A stretch of 64,000 bases of DNA from Rothia mucilaginosa (GCF_019334805.1 NZ_CP079822.1:2046001-2110000), one strand, 5' to 3'; positions 43,507 through 53,808 are shown, counted from the first letter of the stretch. A program made the numbers and translations. Notes: generated by a model from the sequence alone, not told the origin.

Positions 43507-43564
43507 CGTACCCGGGTCCCGGTGGTAGTGCGGGCGGCAGAATGCGCCCGTCCTAAGTGCCCGG

Positions 43565-43595
43565 TAGAATAGTGGGAGCCGTGCACGTGCACGGC
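43565..43595 (+). promoter_or_regulatory. rimM promoter with 18-bp perfect palindrome
   Basis: TAGAAT (43565-43570) as -10, and GCCGTGCACGTGCACGGC (43578-43595), a perfect palindrome beginning at the predicted transcription start. Such a position is typical of an operator; the cognate regulator is unknown. Confidence 0.5.
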
Positions 43596-43630
43596 GTAGG
43601 TTTTTAGCTTGTATCCAGCGGAGGAAAATT

Positions 43631-44281
43631 ATGCAGGTTGTGGTGGCTCGTATCGGTAAGCCTCACGGTATTCGTGGTGAGGTGACGGTTCAGCTCTTTA
43701 CTGATGCCCCGCAGGAGCGTTTTGCCCGCGGTGAGGTGCTCGGTATCGAGAATTTCAAGCCCGGCTCTGCTGCCGCTTCGGTGGCGCCTACCGGTGAGCT
43801 GACGGTTGCCGGTGCCCGCTGGAACAAGAAGATTCTGGTGGTCCGTTTTGATGAGGTGACCACCCGCAATCAGGCTGAGGAGCTGCGCGGCAGCCGCCTG
43901 GTCTACGAGGTTCCCGAGGATGAGGGCGATGAAGAGGGCTTCTACGAGCAGGAGCTGGTGAACCTGCCCGTGTACCTGCTGGCGGACGTTCCCGAGGGTG
44001 AGAGCCCCGTGGATAACCCGGCTGTGGGCAAGCCGCTGGGTAAGGTGACCGGTCTGCAGACCATGCCGGTGCAGGATCTGCTGCTGATTAAGCTGGCTCG
44101 TTCGCCGCGTCTTGCCTCCGGCGCGGGTGAAGAGATCATGATTCCGTTTGTTGAGGAGATTGTGCCCGAGGTGGTTCCCTCGACCGAGGACGAGCCCGGC
44201 TTTGTGCTGCTGACCCCTCCGGCGGGTCTGATTGACCTGCTCGAGGACGCTGAGCAGGCTACTGAGCAGGCGGGGGAGTAG
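43631..44281 (+). CDS. rimM: Ribosome maturation factor RimM
   Basis: 16S rRNA processing factor binding S19 in the 30S head. 216 residues. N-terminal VARIGKPHGIRGEVTVQLFTD and PRC-barrel section with GKVTGLQTMPVQDLLLIK, MIPFVEEIVPEV are characteristic. An acidic insertion (PEDEGDEEGFYEQE, near 96-109) lies between the two domains. GGAGG-like ribosome site (GCGGAGGAAAATT). Followed by trmD with three bases between. Confidence 0.95.
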   Translation: MQVVVARIGKPHGIRGEVTVQLFTDAPQERFARGEVLGIENFKPGSAAASVAPTGELTVAGARWNKKILVVRFDEVTTRNQAEELRGSRLVYEVPEDEGDEEGFYEQELVNLPVYLLADVPEGESPVDNPAVGKPLGKVTGLQTMPVQDLLLIKLARSPRLASGAGEEIMIPFVEEIVPEVVPSTEDEPGFVLLTPPAGLIDLLEDAEQATEQAGE

Positions 44282-44284
44282 TCC

Positions 44285-45172
44285 GTGCGCTACGATGTGG
44301 TCACGATTTTCCCCGAGTACCTGGAGCCGCTGAAGCTGTCCCTGCTGGGTAAGGCGCGCGAGAAGGGCCTGGTGGACCTGCACCTGCACGACCTGCGTGA
44401 GTACACGTTTGACCGTCACCGCACGGTGGACGACACCCCGTACGGCGGTGGCGCGGGCATGGTGATGAAGGCGGAGCCGTGGGGCCTGGCGCTGGATGAG
44501 GTGCTTGCCGCCTCCCCGCTAAAGGCAACTACTGAAGGCGATGCTGAGGGTACCGAGCCCGCCGCCGATACCCGTCCGCTGCTGATTGTCCCGTCCCCGG
44601 CGGGTGCCGTGTTCGATCAGGCGATGGCGTACGAGCTGGCGGAGGAGAAGCATATTGTCTTCGCCCCGGCACGCTACGAGGGCATTGACGAGCGCGTGCT
44701 GGACTGGGCGCAGGAGAGCTTCCGCGTGATGCCCGTGTCCCTGGGCGACTACGTGCTCTACGGCGGTGAGGTTGCGGTCATGGCAATGATTGAGGCGATC
44801 ACCCGCCTGATTCCCGGCGCGATGGGCAACCCCGCCTCCCTGGAGGAGGAGTCGCATACGGGCGGCCTGCTGGAGTACCCGGTGTACACGAAGCCCGCCG
44901 TGTGGCGTGACCGTGAGGTGCCGGAGGTGCTGCTGTCGGGTAATCACGGTGCGATTGCGCGTTGGCGCCGTGACCGTCAGATTGAGCGCACCCTGGAGCG
45001 CCGCCCCGATCTGCTGGAGGCGTACCCGGTGGAGCAGTGGGATAAGAAGGACCGCCGTTTCTTGGCTGAGCGCGGGGTGCATTTTGCGAACCCGGCGAAG
45101 GCTGCTCAGAAGAAGGTGAAGAAGAGCCCCGCAGCTCCTGCCGATACCACCCAGCCCGAGGCAAATTCCTAG
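44285..45172 (+). CDS. trmD: tRNA (guanine(37)-N(1))-methyltransferase
   Basis: SPOUT methylase that makes m1G37 next to the anticodon and prevents frameshifts. 295 residues, GTG start at 44285, three bases past rimM. Motifs: [18 protein letters not shown] (near 59-68), YEGIDERV (near 135), [14 protein letters not shown] (near 152-165) and NPASLEEES. The C-terminal ~35 residues ([20 protein letters not shown]) and a [15 protein letters not shown] insertion (near 80-94) are additions. rplS, often next, is not found here. Confidence 0.96.
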   Translation: MRYDVVTIFPEYLEPLKLSLLGKAREKGLVDLHLHDLREYTFDRHRTVDDTPYGGGAGMVMKAEPWGLALDEVLAASPLKATTEGDAEGTEPAADTRPLLIVPSPAGAVFDQAMAYELAEEKHIVFAPARYEGIDERVLDWAQESFRVMPVSLGDYVLYGGEVAVMAMIEAITRLIPGAMGNPASLEEESHTGGLLEYPVYTKPAVWRDREVPEVLLSGNHGAIARWRRDRQIERTLERRPDLLEAYPVEQWDKKDRRFLAERGVHFANPAKAAQKKVKKSPAAPADTTQPEANS

Positions 45173-45181
45173 GCCTCGAAT

Positions 45182-45262
45182 AGGCGCTCGCGAGCGCCTC
45201 GTAAACCTCTGAATGGGGGTTAGCGTCATATAACTGTTAGTTGGCGCTGACCCCTATTTTTT
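45182..45262 (+). terminator. Palindrome and terminator after trmD
   Basis: AGGCGCTCGCGAGCGCCT (45182-45199) is a perfect 18-bp palindrome just after the stop. Further on GGGGTTAGCG (45216-45225) pairs with CGCTGACCCC (45245-45254; one G-U), followed by TATTTTTT, a good rho-independent terminator. Confidence 0.8.
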
Positions 45263-45281
45263 GTGCCCGCGAACCGTTATT

Positions 45282-45300
45282 CTGAGGGTAGCCTCGCTAT
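45282..45300 (+). promoter_or_regulatory. Possible DtxR-type iron box
   Basis: TGAGGGTAGCCTCGCTAT fits the left half and centre of the actinobacterial DtxR/IdeR consensus (AGGnTAGCCT) but the right half is poor. It lies 80 bases before the ABM monooxygenase gene, whose family includes heme-degrading enzymes. Confidence 0.25.
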
Positions 45301-45381
45301 GAACACAGCCTACCCATAGGTGGCGCGAGGTGGCAATACGCTTTCATTGTTGAAAGCACGTACTCAACAGAAGGAGGACAC

Positions 45382-45669
45382 ATGTCCGTTGTTAAGGTTC
45401 ACCGTCTTGCTGTCGTTGGCGACAACCAGGCTGAGCTGGAGAAGCGCTTCGCTGCTGCCCGCCACATTGCTGACTCTTTCCCCGGCTTTGAGGGCTTCGA
45501 GCTGTGGCGCCCCCTGGATGAGGGCGGCGACTACTTTGTGGTGACCCGCTGGGCTGATGAGGCAAGCCACGATGCGTACGCGGCGGCTCGTCGTGAGCGT
45601 GACCCGAACACTGTTGTCTCTCACGCTGACGGCACTATGAGCTTCGAGAAGGTGGAGTTCGACGACTAA
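45382..45669 (+). CDS. ABM-domain (antibiotic biosynthesis monooxygenase / IsdG-like) protein
   Basis: 95 residues, ATG 45382 with strong AAGGAGG (45370-45376). Ferredoxin-like dimeric alpha-beta barrel pattern: VHRLAVVGDNQAELEKRF, SFPGFEGFELWRP, YFVVTRWADEASHDAY. The GFEGFELWRP and W residue pattern resembles IsdG/MhuD/HmoB heme-degrading monooxygenases, which release iron from heme. The catalytic His seen in IsdG-type enzymes is not certain here (SHDAY is a candidate). Single-gene unit between terminator and a gene-free island. Function as heme oxygenase is inference. Confidence 0.75.
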   Translation: MSVVKVHRLAVVGDNQAELEKRFAAARHIADSFPGFEGFELWRPLDEGGDYFVVTRWADEASHDAYAAARRERDPNTVVSHADGTMSFEKVEFDD

Positions 45670-45689
45670 CATCTGTGTTTGTCTGCGTC

Positions 45690-46379
45690 TGACCGGATTT
45701 ATGGCTGAAGCCCATGTGAGATGAAGAATTTATCTCATATAGTGAGGGGTCGCACTGACTTTTCTAAATATTGCTTTAAGTGGGTATTAGCCCATGTGGA
45801 GGCGATATAAGGAAGGGTTGGTGCGGCCCCTCCTTGATTTTTCGGGGCTTAAAATTCGCAGGTATTTCGTGGTGGTTGGATATGTGGGTTCGGCGCTATA
45901 AAACACCTGAATTATGGTCAATAAATGCCCTCTAAATCCTTCAATCCGAAAGTGACACTTTAATGCAAAAAGGTTATTATTGTTCCCGAGAGCACACTTC
46001 GTCCGTGCCGGTAGTTCGGGCGAGGACAGCAATCCCCTCTCGGCTACATCGCATGAGACAGCCGAGTCACTCAAGGGAATATTCAGCGCACCCGTGTGAG
46101 TACCTCCTCTGCATAGGAAGGTCTGGCAGGGGAGCCGACTCAACTATCACGTATTCACACAAGTGGTGCATGGTACTGGACCCCGCAATATATGGGATGG
46201 GAGCTTGGTGGTTCGAGCGTTCATCGTGGTTGATGACCCTCCCAGCCGCGGATAGAAAAGTGCTTTGCTTAGCGGGTGAGCAACTCGGTGGTCCGGACCG
46301 AAGCTCACCCGCTCCGCTGTTTAAGACCGCCTTTTACACGTCCCAGACTTGGACTATACGTTACCTAGTGTTCCTGTAC
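45690..46379. other. Gene-poor island, about 690 bases
   Basis: No convincing gene. The phrase CCCATGTG occurs at about 45711 and 45791. A 159-codon plus-strand frame (45963-46442) has unusual Trp/Cys/Tyr content, no ribosome site and runs into the opposing gene, so it is not called. Small stems are visible, for example CGGCT/AGCCG around 46040-46062. Composition 45700-45960 is AT-rich. Confidence 0.45.
46271..46313 (-). terminator. Hairpin terminator of the YjbR-like gene
   Basis: AGCGGGTGAGC (46271-46281) with GCTCACCCGCT (46303-46313), 11 bp; the loop itself contains TCGGT/ACCGA. On the minus strand the stem is followed shortly by TTTTC, consistent with termination of the gene ending at 46380. 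Confidence 0.6.
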
Positions 46380-46796
46380 CTAGTGCTTTTCGGGTACCGG
46401 GCGCTCGCGGAACTCGATGGGCCGCTTCGACTTCGGCAATGAATACATGACGCGCAAGTATGCATCCTCCACAAGACCCTCCAGCACCTGCTCGGTCACG
46501 CCCTCGCCGGTGCCCACAGAAATCCAGTGCCGCTTATTCATGTGCCATGCCGGGATGACGCTCGGGTAGATGCGCTGCAGCACCTCCGACTCTTCCGGAT
46601 CGGTTTTGAGGTTCACGATGGGGTAGCCGATACCCTCCGTGTACATGGCGAACATCTTGCCGCCGACCCGGTACACCGTGTGCTCGGGCCCGAACGGCTG
46701 GTCGGAGGTTGCCAGCGGCATGGCGAGCGCGAGGCGGTGCAGGGTCTGCTCCAGGTCCTCGGGTCGCAGAAGTTTGGGGGAGGGGTTTGTGCTCAT
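46380..46796 (-). CDS. YjbR/MmcQ family protein
   Basis: Small CyaY-fold protein of unknown function. Start ATG 46796 (MSTNPSPKLLRPEDL) preferred; frame open to 46841. 138 residues. Family features: PFGPEHTVYRVGGKMFAMY (near 33-51), LKTDPEESEVL, PAWHMNKRHWISV (near 83-95). Members are common single-copy DNA-binding-annotated proteins with no settled role. Divergent from ettA with 93 bases between starts. Confidence 0.8.
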   Translation of the reverse strand: MSTNPSPKLLRPEDLEQTLHRLALAMPLATSDQPFGPEHTVYRVGGKMFAMYTEGIGYPIVNLKTDPEESEVLQRIYPSVIPAWHMNKRHWISVGTGEGVTEQVLEGLVEDAYLRVMYSLPKSKRPIEFRERPVPEKH

Positions 46797-46889
46797 AGCT
46801 TCGAGTCTAGTGCCCCGCACGGTATCCCGCCTAGCACGCAACCAAAAACTCTCGTACTGCCCGGCAAATCCACGCTAAAATAGGTAACT

Positions 46890-48569
<1,680 letters not shown>

Positions 48570-48585
48570 GGTTTGGTTCGGTAGT

Positions 48586-48631
48586 AAGCCCCGCTTCCTG
48601 ATGCTGTTGAGCGTGGGGAGGTGGGGCTTTG
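48586..48631 (+). terminator. Terminator after ettA
   Basis: AAGCCCCGCTTCC (48586-48598) pairs with GGAGGTGGGGCTT (48617-48629) with two G-U pairs; short T stretch after it. Confidence 0.7.
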
Positions 48632-48763
48632 CTGTGTCTGCTGGGGAAGGGGTATATTCCTGCTATCTCACGTGTTGTTCCGCTACGTGGTGGGTTATTC
48701 GTCGGTAGAAATAGTTCGCTCAGTGGCGACCGATATATCATGGCGGATTTCATATTCACGGTT

Positions 48764-48769
48764 TATAAT
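48764..48769 (+). promoter_or_regulatory. -10 box of the HdeD-like gene
   Basis: Perfect TATAAT at 48764-48769, about 53 bases ahead of ATG 48822, with no good -35 at the expected place. Confidence 0.45.
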
Positions 48770-48821
48770 GGGTATGCACGTAAGTGCAACTGACACATGT
48801 GATTACGAAGAGAAGAGCATT

Positions 48822-49397
48822 ATGCTTTCAAAATATAACTGGATGTCCTTGGTTACCGGTCTGTTGCTGATTGCAGCGGCAATCTACATGTTCGCCAATC
48901 CCGCTATTCCGCTGGTAGTTCTGGGTTATGTGTTCTCCATTTCGGTGTGGCTTGGTGGCGTGTTTGAACTGGTGCGTTACTTCGGCACGCCAAAGCAGGC
49001 ACGTACCGGCTGGGACCTGGTTGACGGCATCTTGACCGTGGTGGCTGGCCTGATTCTGCTGACTGCCTCGGTGGGTGCACAGGCAACCTTCATCCCGACC
49101 ATTGTGGGTGTGTGGATGATTATGTGGGCGCTGATTCGTCTGATGACTGCCCAGGCCATGAAATACCTGAGCTACGCCGCCGGACGCCACCTGCAGCTCT
49201 CTGCTATTGGTACCCTTATTCTGGGCTTGCTCGTGGTGCTGTTCCCGATAATCTACGGCGTGGCGGCAGTATGGATGGCAGCACTGGGTCTTCTGGTGAC
49301 CGGTCTGGTATTCGTGGGTGACTTCTTTGTTTCCCGCCGCACCAAGAGCACCGTGCACATTTCCCCGGACGGTGTGATTGACGGCGAAGCTAAATAA
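48822..49397 (+). CDS. HdeD-like small membrane protein
   Basis: 191 residues, start ATG 48822 (MLSKYNWMSLVTG) with AGAAGAG upstream; the upstream open frame is not part of it. Six hydrophobic segments in three pairs, e.g. LVTGLLLIAAAIYMFANP, VVLGYVFSISVWLGGVF, GILTVVAGLILLTASV, typical of the HdeD family (linked to acid resistance in enterobacteria). Hydrophilic C-terminal tail SRRTKSTVHISPDG. Inner-membrane protein; role here unknown. Followed by a bidirectional terminator. Confidence 0.85.
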   Translation: MLSKYNWMSLVTGLLLIAAAIYMFANPAIPLVVLGYVFSISVWLGGVFELVRYFGTPKQARTGWDLVDGILTVVAGLILLTASVGAQATFIPTIVGVWMIMWALIRLMTAQAMKYLSYAAGRHLQLSAIGTLILGLLVVLFPIIYGVAAVWMAALGLLVTGLVFVGDFFVSRRTKSTVHISPDGVIDGEAK

Positions 49398-49438
49398 GAG
49401 CTTCCTAACGGCTTCTAGACCGTACACTAGAACATAAG

Positions 49439-49476
49439 AAGGACCGTGTGAGACAACCACCTCACACGGTCTTTCT
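49439..49476. terminator. Bidirectional terminator between hdeD-like and tesB
   Basis: GACCGTGTGAG (49442-49452) with CTCACACGGTC (49461-49471), 11 bp plus a flanking AAG/CTT; T-rich on the plus side (TTTCTG). Separates convergent genes. Confidence 0.85.
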
Positions 49477-49531
49477 GTATGCTCTGACGTTTTACGCTCT
49501 CGTAGCGCCGAAACTCTAGCGGTGCTCCGCT

Positions 49532-50440
49532 TTATCGATATTCCGGCAGGCGGAACATCATTTCCTGCGCCACGGTCGCCACCAGCTCACCGGAACGATT
49601 GAAAATCGAACCCTGCGCGAGCATCCTGCCGCCCTGCGCGCTCGGGGAATCCAGCACGTACAGCAGCCACTCATCGGCGCGCGCCGAACGGTGGAACCAC
49701 ATCGCGTGATCCAGCGAGGCGCTCTTGAGGCCCGGCTCCAGCCAGAACTTGCCGTGACGGCGCAGAGCAGGCTCCAGCGGCAGGTAGTCCGAAGCGTAGG
49801 CGATAGCGGCGCGGTGCTCCGCCTCCGATGCCTCAGAACCATCAGCACGCACCAGGCGGTCAAAGGTCTTGAACCACACACAGGCACGCGGCTGTGTCGA
49901 GGAGGCATCCGCCTGAGTGTACAGGGGCGCGTCCACGTGTCGCATATCAATCGGACGTTCCCACGAGACCGCCTGTGCAATGGGGTGGGGGAGCTGACCC
50001 AGGTAGTCGCTGACCATCGGCAATGATTCGGGGTCCGGCACCTCCGGCATGGTCACTGCGGTGTGCTCCGGGCCGCGGCTATCGGACTGGAACGACATAA
50101 TCGCCGAGAACATGGGCGCCTCATCCTGGAACACCTGCACGCGGCGGGTCGAGAAGGAACGGCTATCATTCAGGCGCTGAGTGGCGAAGAACAGTTCACG
50201 CTCAATATCGCCGGGACGCAGAAAGTAGGCGTGAATCGAGTGGATGTCCTTGCCCTCCACCGTGCGGTCGGCGGCAATAATCGACTGGGCAAGAACCTGA
50301 CCACCGAAAGTACGCGGCTGTTCGCGGGTGAGCGTCACACCGGTGGACACTTCATCACTACCGAAGGAGGCGGGCGCCGCCTCCACAGGGGAGAGGTCCA
50401 GCATCCGCATGAGGTTTTGGGTCACAGTGGGCTTGGTCAT
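49532..50440 (-). CDS. tesB: Acyl-CoA thioesterase II
   Basis: Double-hotdog thioesterase that hydrolyses acyl-CoA to free fatty acid and CoA. Start ATG 50440 (MTKPTVTQNLMRMLDL) is preferred; upstream frame is open to 50533. 302 residues. Motifs: TFGGQVLAQSIIAA (near 47-60), SIHAYFLRPGD, FSTRRVQVFQDEAPMFSAIMSFQ and C-terminal SLDHAMWFHRSARADEWLLY. It could interact with fatty-acid supply to the ole pathway, but nothing in the sequence shows that. Confidence 0.92.
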   Translation of the reverse strand: MTKPTVTQNLMRMLDLSPVEAAPASFGSDEVSTGVTLTREQPRTFGGQVLAQSIIAADRTVEGKDIHSIHAYFLRPGDIERELFFATQRLNDSRSFSTRRVQVFQDEAPMFSAIMSFQSDSRGPEHTAVTMPEVPDPESLPMVSDYLGQLPHPIAQAVSWERPIDMRHVDAPLYTQADASSTQPRACVWFKTFDRLVRADGSEASEAEHRAAIAYASDYLPLEPALRRHGKFWLEPGLKSASLDHAMWFHRSARADEWLLYVLDSPSAQGGRMLAQGSIFNRSGELVATVAQEMMFRLPEYR

Positions 50441-50645
50441 GGTTTTATTCTCGCACGTTTTCAATGAACCGGTTTCTGGCGTAGAGTGGGAGAGCATACT
50501 CTGAGACAACCACGACAGGTTGATTCGGAACATTGACTAGGAACAATGACCCGGATAGTCGATCCGGAACGTCTGCCTAACACACCATCGCAGATATCAC
50601 CCACCAACTTGCCACCGAGCAGGCCTACGCCGAAAAGGAGCAGAA

Positions 50646-51509
50646 ATGACTACGCCGTCTGAAACCACCCCTGACAATACCCCCGTGCAGGAGAACGCTC
50701 CCGATCAGAACAGCGCACCGAACGCGGCGGCACCCATTGAACTCAAGTACAACCCCCACGAAGGCGTGGAGGAGCCCTACCTGATTCTGCCCGGCGGAGC
50801 GCAGGGTGCCGCAGCGGTCAAGGACCTTGCCACCTACATTTCTCGCGCCCTGGCGGTGAACCCGGACGCCGCTATCCGCCTGACTGCGCGCGGCCGCGTG
50901 GTGGCGGTGTTCGCCTGCTCCCTGGAGCCGGAGGACGCCTCCTCGGACACCCCGGTCATTATGGGTCTGCGTGCCCTGCACCTGCTGGCTGACTCGACCC
51001 TGGACATGACCGTGCAGGCGCAGGCGTTGCTGGACCGTCTGGCGCGTCTGCAGAAGCAGGCAGAAGAACAGGGTAACGAAGAGAACCCGCAGCTGGTGCT
51101 GTTCATGCCGCCGGTGACCGTTAACGCTAGCTGGGCTGGCAAGTCAGCCCCGCTCAGCGGCTGGTACGAGGTTGGTACCGTCCCGGTTGAAGAGTTCCAC
51201 CGCGCCACCGCAGAAGGTCTGGAGGCGGTAGAACGCGCCCTGCCCGAGAACCCCGGCGCTGCTGTGCTTTCCACGGTGCGCTCGCGTATTTGGTCCTCCG
51301 ATATGGTGCTGGAGTACCTACCTGAGTTCGATACCGTGCTTGTACCGACCGGCGCGGCATTCGCCCTGCGCGTGTTCGGTTTCATCCCGGAAGGCTTCAC
51401 GGGCGATCTGCCGCTCTTCGCTGCGCATGTAGGTTCGGAGGAGTGGCTGCGCATTGTGGCGCCCGCCGGTATGGTGCTGGTGCGCCGCGGTTCCGGTTCG
51501 CTACTCTAA
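50646..51509 (+). CDS. Conserved hypothetical protein
   Basis: Not recognised. 287 residues, ATG with strong AAAAGGAG. N-terminal 35 residues disordered (N/P/T/D rich). Two parallel halves appear: AAAVKDLATYISRALAVNPDAAIRL...VVAVFACSLEP and the later FDTVLVPTGAAFALRVFGFIPEG, suggesting a two-lobed alpha/beta protein, perhaps SseB-like. No signal or membrane segments. Followed by a terminator; a monocistronic unit divergent from tesB. Confidence 0.7.
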   Translation: MTTPSETTPDNTPVQENAPDQNSAPNAAAPIELKYNPHEGVEEPYLILPGGAQGAAAVKDLATYISRALAVNPDAAIRLTARGRVVAVFACSLEPEDASSDTPVIMGLRALHLLADSTLDMTVQAQALLDRLARLQKQAEEQGNEENPQLVLFMPPVTVNASWAGKSAPLSGWYEVGTVPVEEFHRATAEGLEAVERALPENPGAAVLSTVRSRIWSSDMVLEYLPEFDTVLVPTGAAFALRVFGFIPEGFTGDLPLFAAHVGSEEWLRIVAPAGMVLVRRGSGSLL

Positions 51510-51542
51510 CCCCCCCTCTCTAGGCTTTGCTAGATCTTTCTC

Positions 51543-51585
51543 AGCTGGCGGTACGGGTTCTGACCTGCGCCGCCAGCTATTTTTG
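51543..51585 (+). terminator. Terminator after 51509
   Basis: AGCTGGCGG (51543-51551) with CCGCCAGCT (51570-51578), then ATTTTTG. Confidence 0.85.
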
Positions 51586-51786
51586 CGTCTCATGACATCA
51601 TCGGGGGATTTGTAATAATGACTTTCGATAAGGCATTACTTTACGAAAATAGGGTATTCTAGAAAAACTACGCCCTTTCACCGGGGCGTCTTTGACACAC
51701 CGATTACCAGCCACACCGCACGGGAACTCTTCCGCCGCGCCCTCACCAGGCGCATTCTTCCCGTACGGATCGAAAGTGAGACCTAT

Positions 51787-52392
51787 ATGGATCTGATTGC
51801 AGTCGACATTGACGGTACCCTTGCCAGCAACCGAGATCAGATGGATAAGTACCTGACCGGTTTCTTCGCAAGCAACCGCCGATTCTTCAAGGCCATCCGC
51901 AACGCCACGGTCAATGTTGAAGTTGCCGACCGTGTTCGCGAAATCACAGCAGACACCGGCGCAGAGGTCGTAGTAATTACCGGCCGCGATGGCACCTACA
52001 TGAAGGAATTGAACCAGTTCATCGCCCGCGCAGGTCTGGAACCCAAGCACGTGTTCGCTAAGCCCGGCAACGACGGCTCCAACAGCCCCGCATGGAAGGA
52101 CTCCGTCATTGAGTCCCTGATTGCTGACGGCAACCGCATTATCCACGCTTTTGAAGACACCGACCACGAGGTGTACCTGCGCCGCGGCATTCCCGTCACC
52201 TGGGTCGCCCCGATTCGCGACTACATTGGCGAATGGCACTACGAGTCGATCGACATTGACCCGGTCGCCTGGGCTGCCGAGCAGCGTGAGAAGGAAGCCG
52301 CTCGTGAGCGTCAGAAGCGTCGCCTTGCGGAGGGCGTGCTCGCACACCAGAAGGCCGAGGCGAAGGAACGCCAGGCAAACGTCGCGGCATAA
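51787..52392 (+). CDS. HAD-superfamily phosphatase
   Basis: 201 residues. Catalytic DIDGT at 7-11 (MDLIAVDIDGTLA), motif II VITGR (near 63-67), a motif-III Lys (AKPGNDG region) and acidic motif IV (AFEDTDHEVY, near 120-129). Small-molecule phosphatase with polynucleotide-phosphatase-like features; substrate unknown. C-terminal helix rich in K/R/E (REKEAARERQKRRLAEG). ATG 51787 with a moderate GTGAGA site. Ends at a bidirectional terminator. Confidence 0.85.
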   Translation: MDLIAVDIDGTLASNRDQMDKYLTGFFASNRRFFKAIRNATVNVEVADRVREITADTGAEVVVITGRDGTYMKELNQFIARAGLEPKHVFAKPGNDGSNSPAWKDSVIESLIADGNRIIHAFEDTDHEVYLRRGIPVTWVAPIRDYIGEWHYESIDIDPVAWAAEQREKEAARERQKRRLAEGVLAHQKAEAKERQANVAA

Positions 52393-52439
52393 AACCCGCA
52401 CACCAACTTGAGAGCTGCGGTGGGTAACCCACTCAAACG

Positions 52440-52480
52440 AATGAGGCGCCGGAAGGATTCAATCCTCCCGGCGCCTCATT
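52440..52480. terminator. Bidirectional terminator between HAD and SGNH genes
   Basis: AATGAGGCGCCGG (52440-52452) with CCGGCGCCTCATT (52468-52480); inner AGGATT/AATCCT continues the stem. Lies between convergent genes. Confidence 0.88.
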
Positions 52481-52535
52481 CTAATGCTATATGCGTTGAT
52501 CGAAGCTGATGTACTCGGCTGATTACACAGTTAGT

Positions 52536-53693
52536 TTACGCGGTGCCGAGCAGTTCGCGCAGGCGAGCCGCAAACGGTGCCGCCAGCTTGTGGTGCGCCT
52601 CCTTCTTCAGGTGCACGCCATCAGCCATGTCACCCTCAGTCAGGTAAATGGTCTGCCAATCCGCGGTGTCCATGAACAACACGCCGGTCTCGCGGGCACC
52701 CTGCCGCGCGACTTCGTTCGCCACGTGACGCTTATGGGCCAGCTGCTTATCCGTCGCAGCGTCCTCGCTCATCGACACCACGCCGCCGAACACAATCTTC
52801 GAAGAAGGGTACATGCGTCGCAGCTGCTCAATGACCTGAGTCTGGTGCGCGTTCACGTGTTCGCGAGCCTTCGTCTCATCCTCGTGAATGTAAATGTCAT
52901 TGCCGGAGGCGTCCAGGTAAATCACGCCGGGGTTACCGTTCGGCAGAGCCCAACGGCCACCCATCACACCCTGATAGTAGGAAGGGCACACACCCTCGCG
53001 GGCGGTCACAAAACCCACGCCGCCGCAACGGAACAGGTACGGAACGAAGCCTGCCTGCTTCAGGCCCAAACCAACCCAGGAGGTTGCGGTCACCTGCGAG
53101 TCGCCAATCACCAGGGCGTCCTTAGCGCCCAGGACGTTCGCGTTACGCGGCAGACCGTTCGCCTTATCCCAGTAGAGTTCAGCCTTCTCAAACTTGGTGT
53201 GCAGAACGCCGTTCTCGGAATGCCAGCTCACCGGCAGGCCCTCCCAGCCGGCAAAGTCGCTGTACTGGCGCTGCTTCCACCAGTGCTCGTAGACGCCGGA
53301 TTCCACCGCGACCGGGCCGTACTTGGGGGTGTACATGACCACGCCACCCTTGAACTGCTGAACCAGCATGTCGGCGGCATCAGCGGTGGTAGAGAACGGT
53401 GCCTGAATCTCACCGGTTGCCTGCGCGCCCTCCTTACCGAAGGCGTTCTGCGCGGTGCGTTCAATCTTCTGCGCCGGGGTGGTCGGTTCCGGAGTCGGCT
53501 CGGAGGAGGGGGACTCGCTGGGGCTTTCCTGTGCCGACTGGGTAGGCTCGGCGCTCTCAGCGGCAGTAGCGGCGGTGCTACCGGGCGCGTTGGAGCCTCC
53601 TGCGGAGTACACGCCAAAGGAACCGGCGGCAACCACAGCAAGGACTGCGCCGGTCAGAGAAACTTTCGCGATAGGAGACTTGATAGAAGGCAT
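52536..53693 (-). CDS. Secreted/anchored LGFP-SGNH hydrolase
   Basis: Start ATG 53693 (MPSIKSPIAKVSL), 385 residues. Residues 8-35 are a signal or anchor helix (SLTGAVLAVVAAGSFGVYSAGG); 36-75 a Pro/Ser/Glu linker. Residues about 75-180 resemble an LGFP wall-binding module (NAFGKEGAQATGEIQAPF, QQFKGGVVMYTPKYGP, GVYEHWWKQ...GLPVS). Then an SGNH esterase: VIGDSQVTATSW (nucleophile Ser near 197), ASGNDIYI and catalytic DMADGVHLKKEAHH. Substrate may be an acyl group on wall or lipid. LGFP plus SGNH is a plausible wall-acting enzyme; same module type as the lysozyme at 31669. Ribosome site weak. Confidence 0.8.
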   Translation of the reverse strand: MPSIKSPIAKVSLTGAVLAVVAAGSFGVYSAGGSNAPGSTAATAAESAEPTQSAQESPSESPSSEPTPEPTTPAQKIERTAQNAFGKEGAQATGEIQAPFSTTADAADMLVQQFKGGVVMYTPKYGPVAVESGVYEHWWKQRQYSDFAGWEGLPVSWHSENGVLHTKFEKAELYWDKANGLPRNANVLGAKDALVIGDSQVTATSWVGLGLKQAGFVPYLFRCGGVGFVTAREGVCPSYYQGVMGGRWALPNGNPGVIYLDASGNDIYIHEDETKAREHVNAHQTQVIEQLRRMYPSSKIVFGGVVSMSEDAATDKQLAHKRHVANEVARQGARETGVLFMDTADWQTIYLTEGDMADGVHLKKEAHHKLAAPFAARLRELLGTA

Positions 53694-53808
53694 GCACAAC
53701 AGTATACGATAGGCGCAACCCCAAGTAGAGAGCTTTTGATGGATATTCAAATGAAAATAACAAAAAATATGCACCGCAGTGACAAGATTTTGGGCCCTTG
53801 ATGCAAAA

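Noticed and set aside
46150..46190. T-box-like word (TGGTACTGGACCCCGC)
   Set aside because: Differs from the T-box core, and no specifier loop or downstream aminoacyl-tRNA synthetase is present.
45963..46442. 159-codon plus-strand frame in a gene-poor region
   Set aside because: No ribosome site, rare-residue-rich composition, overlaps the 3' end and terminator of the opposing YjbR-like gene.
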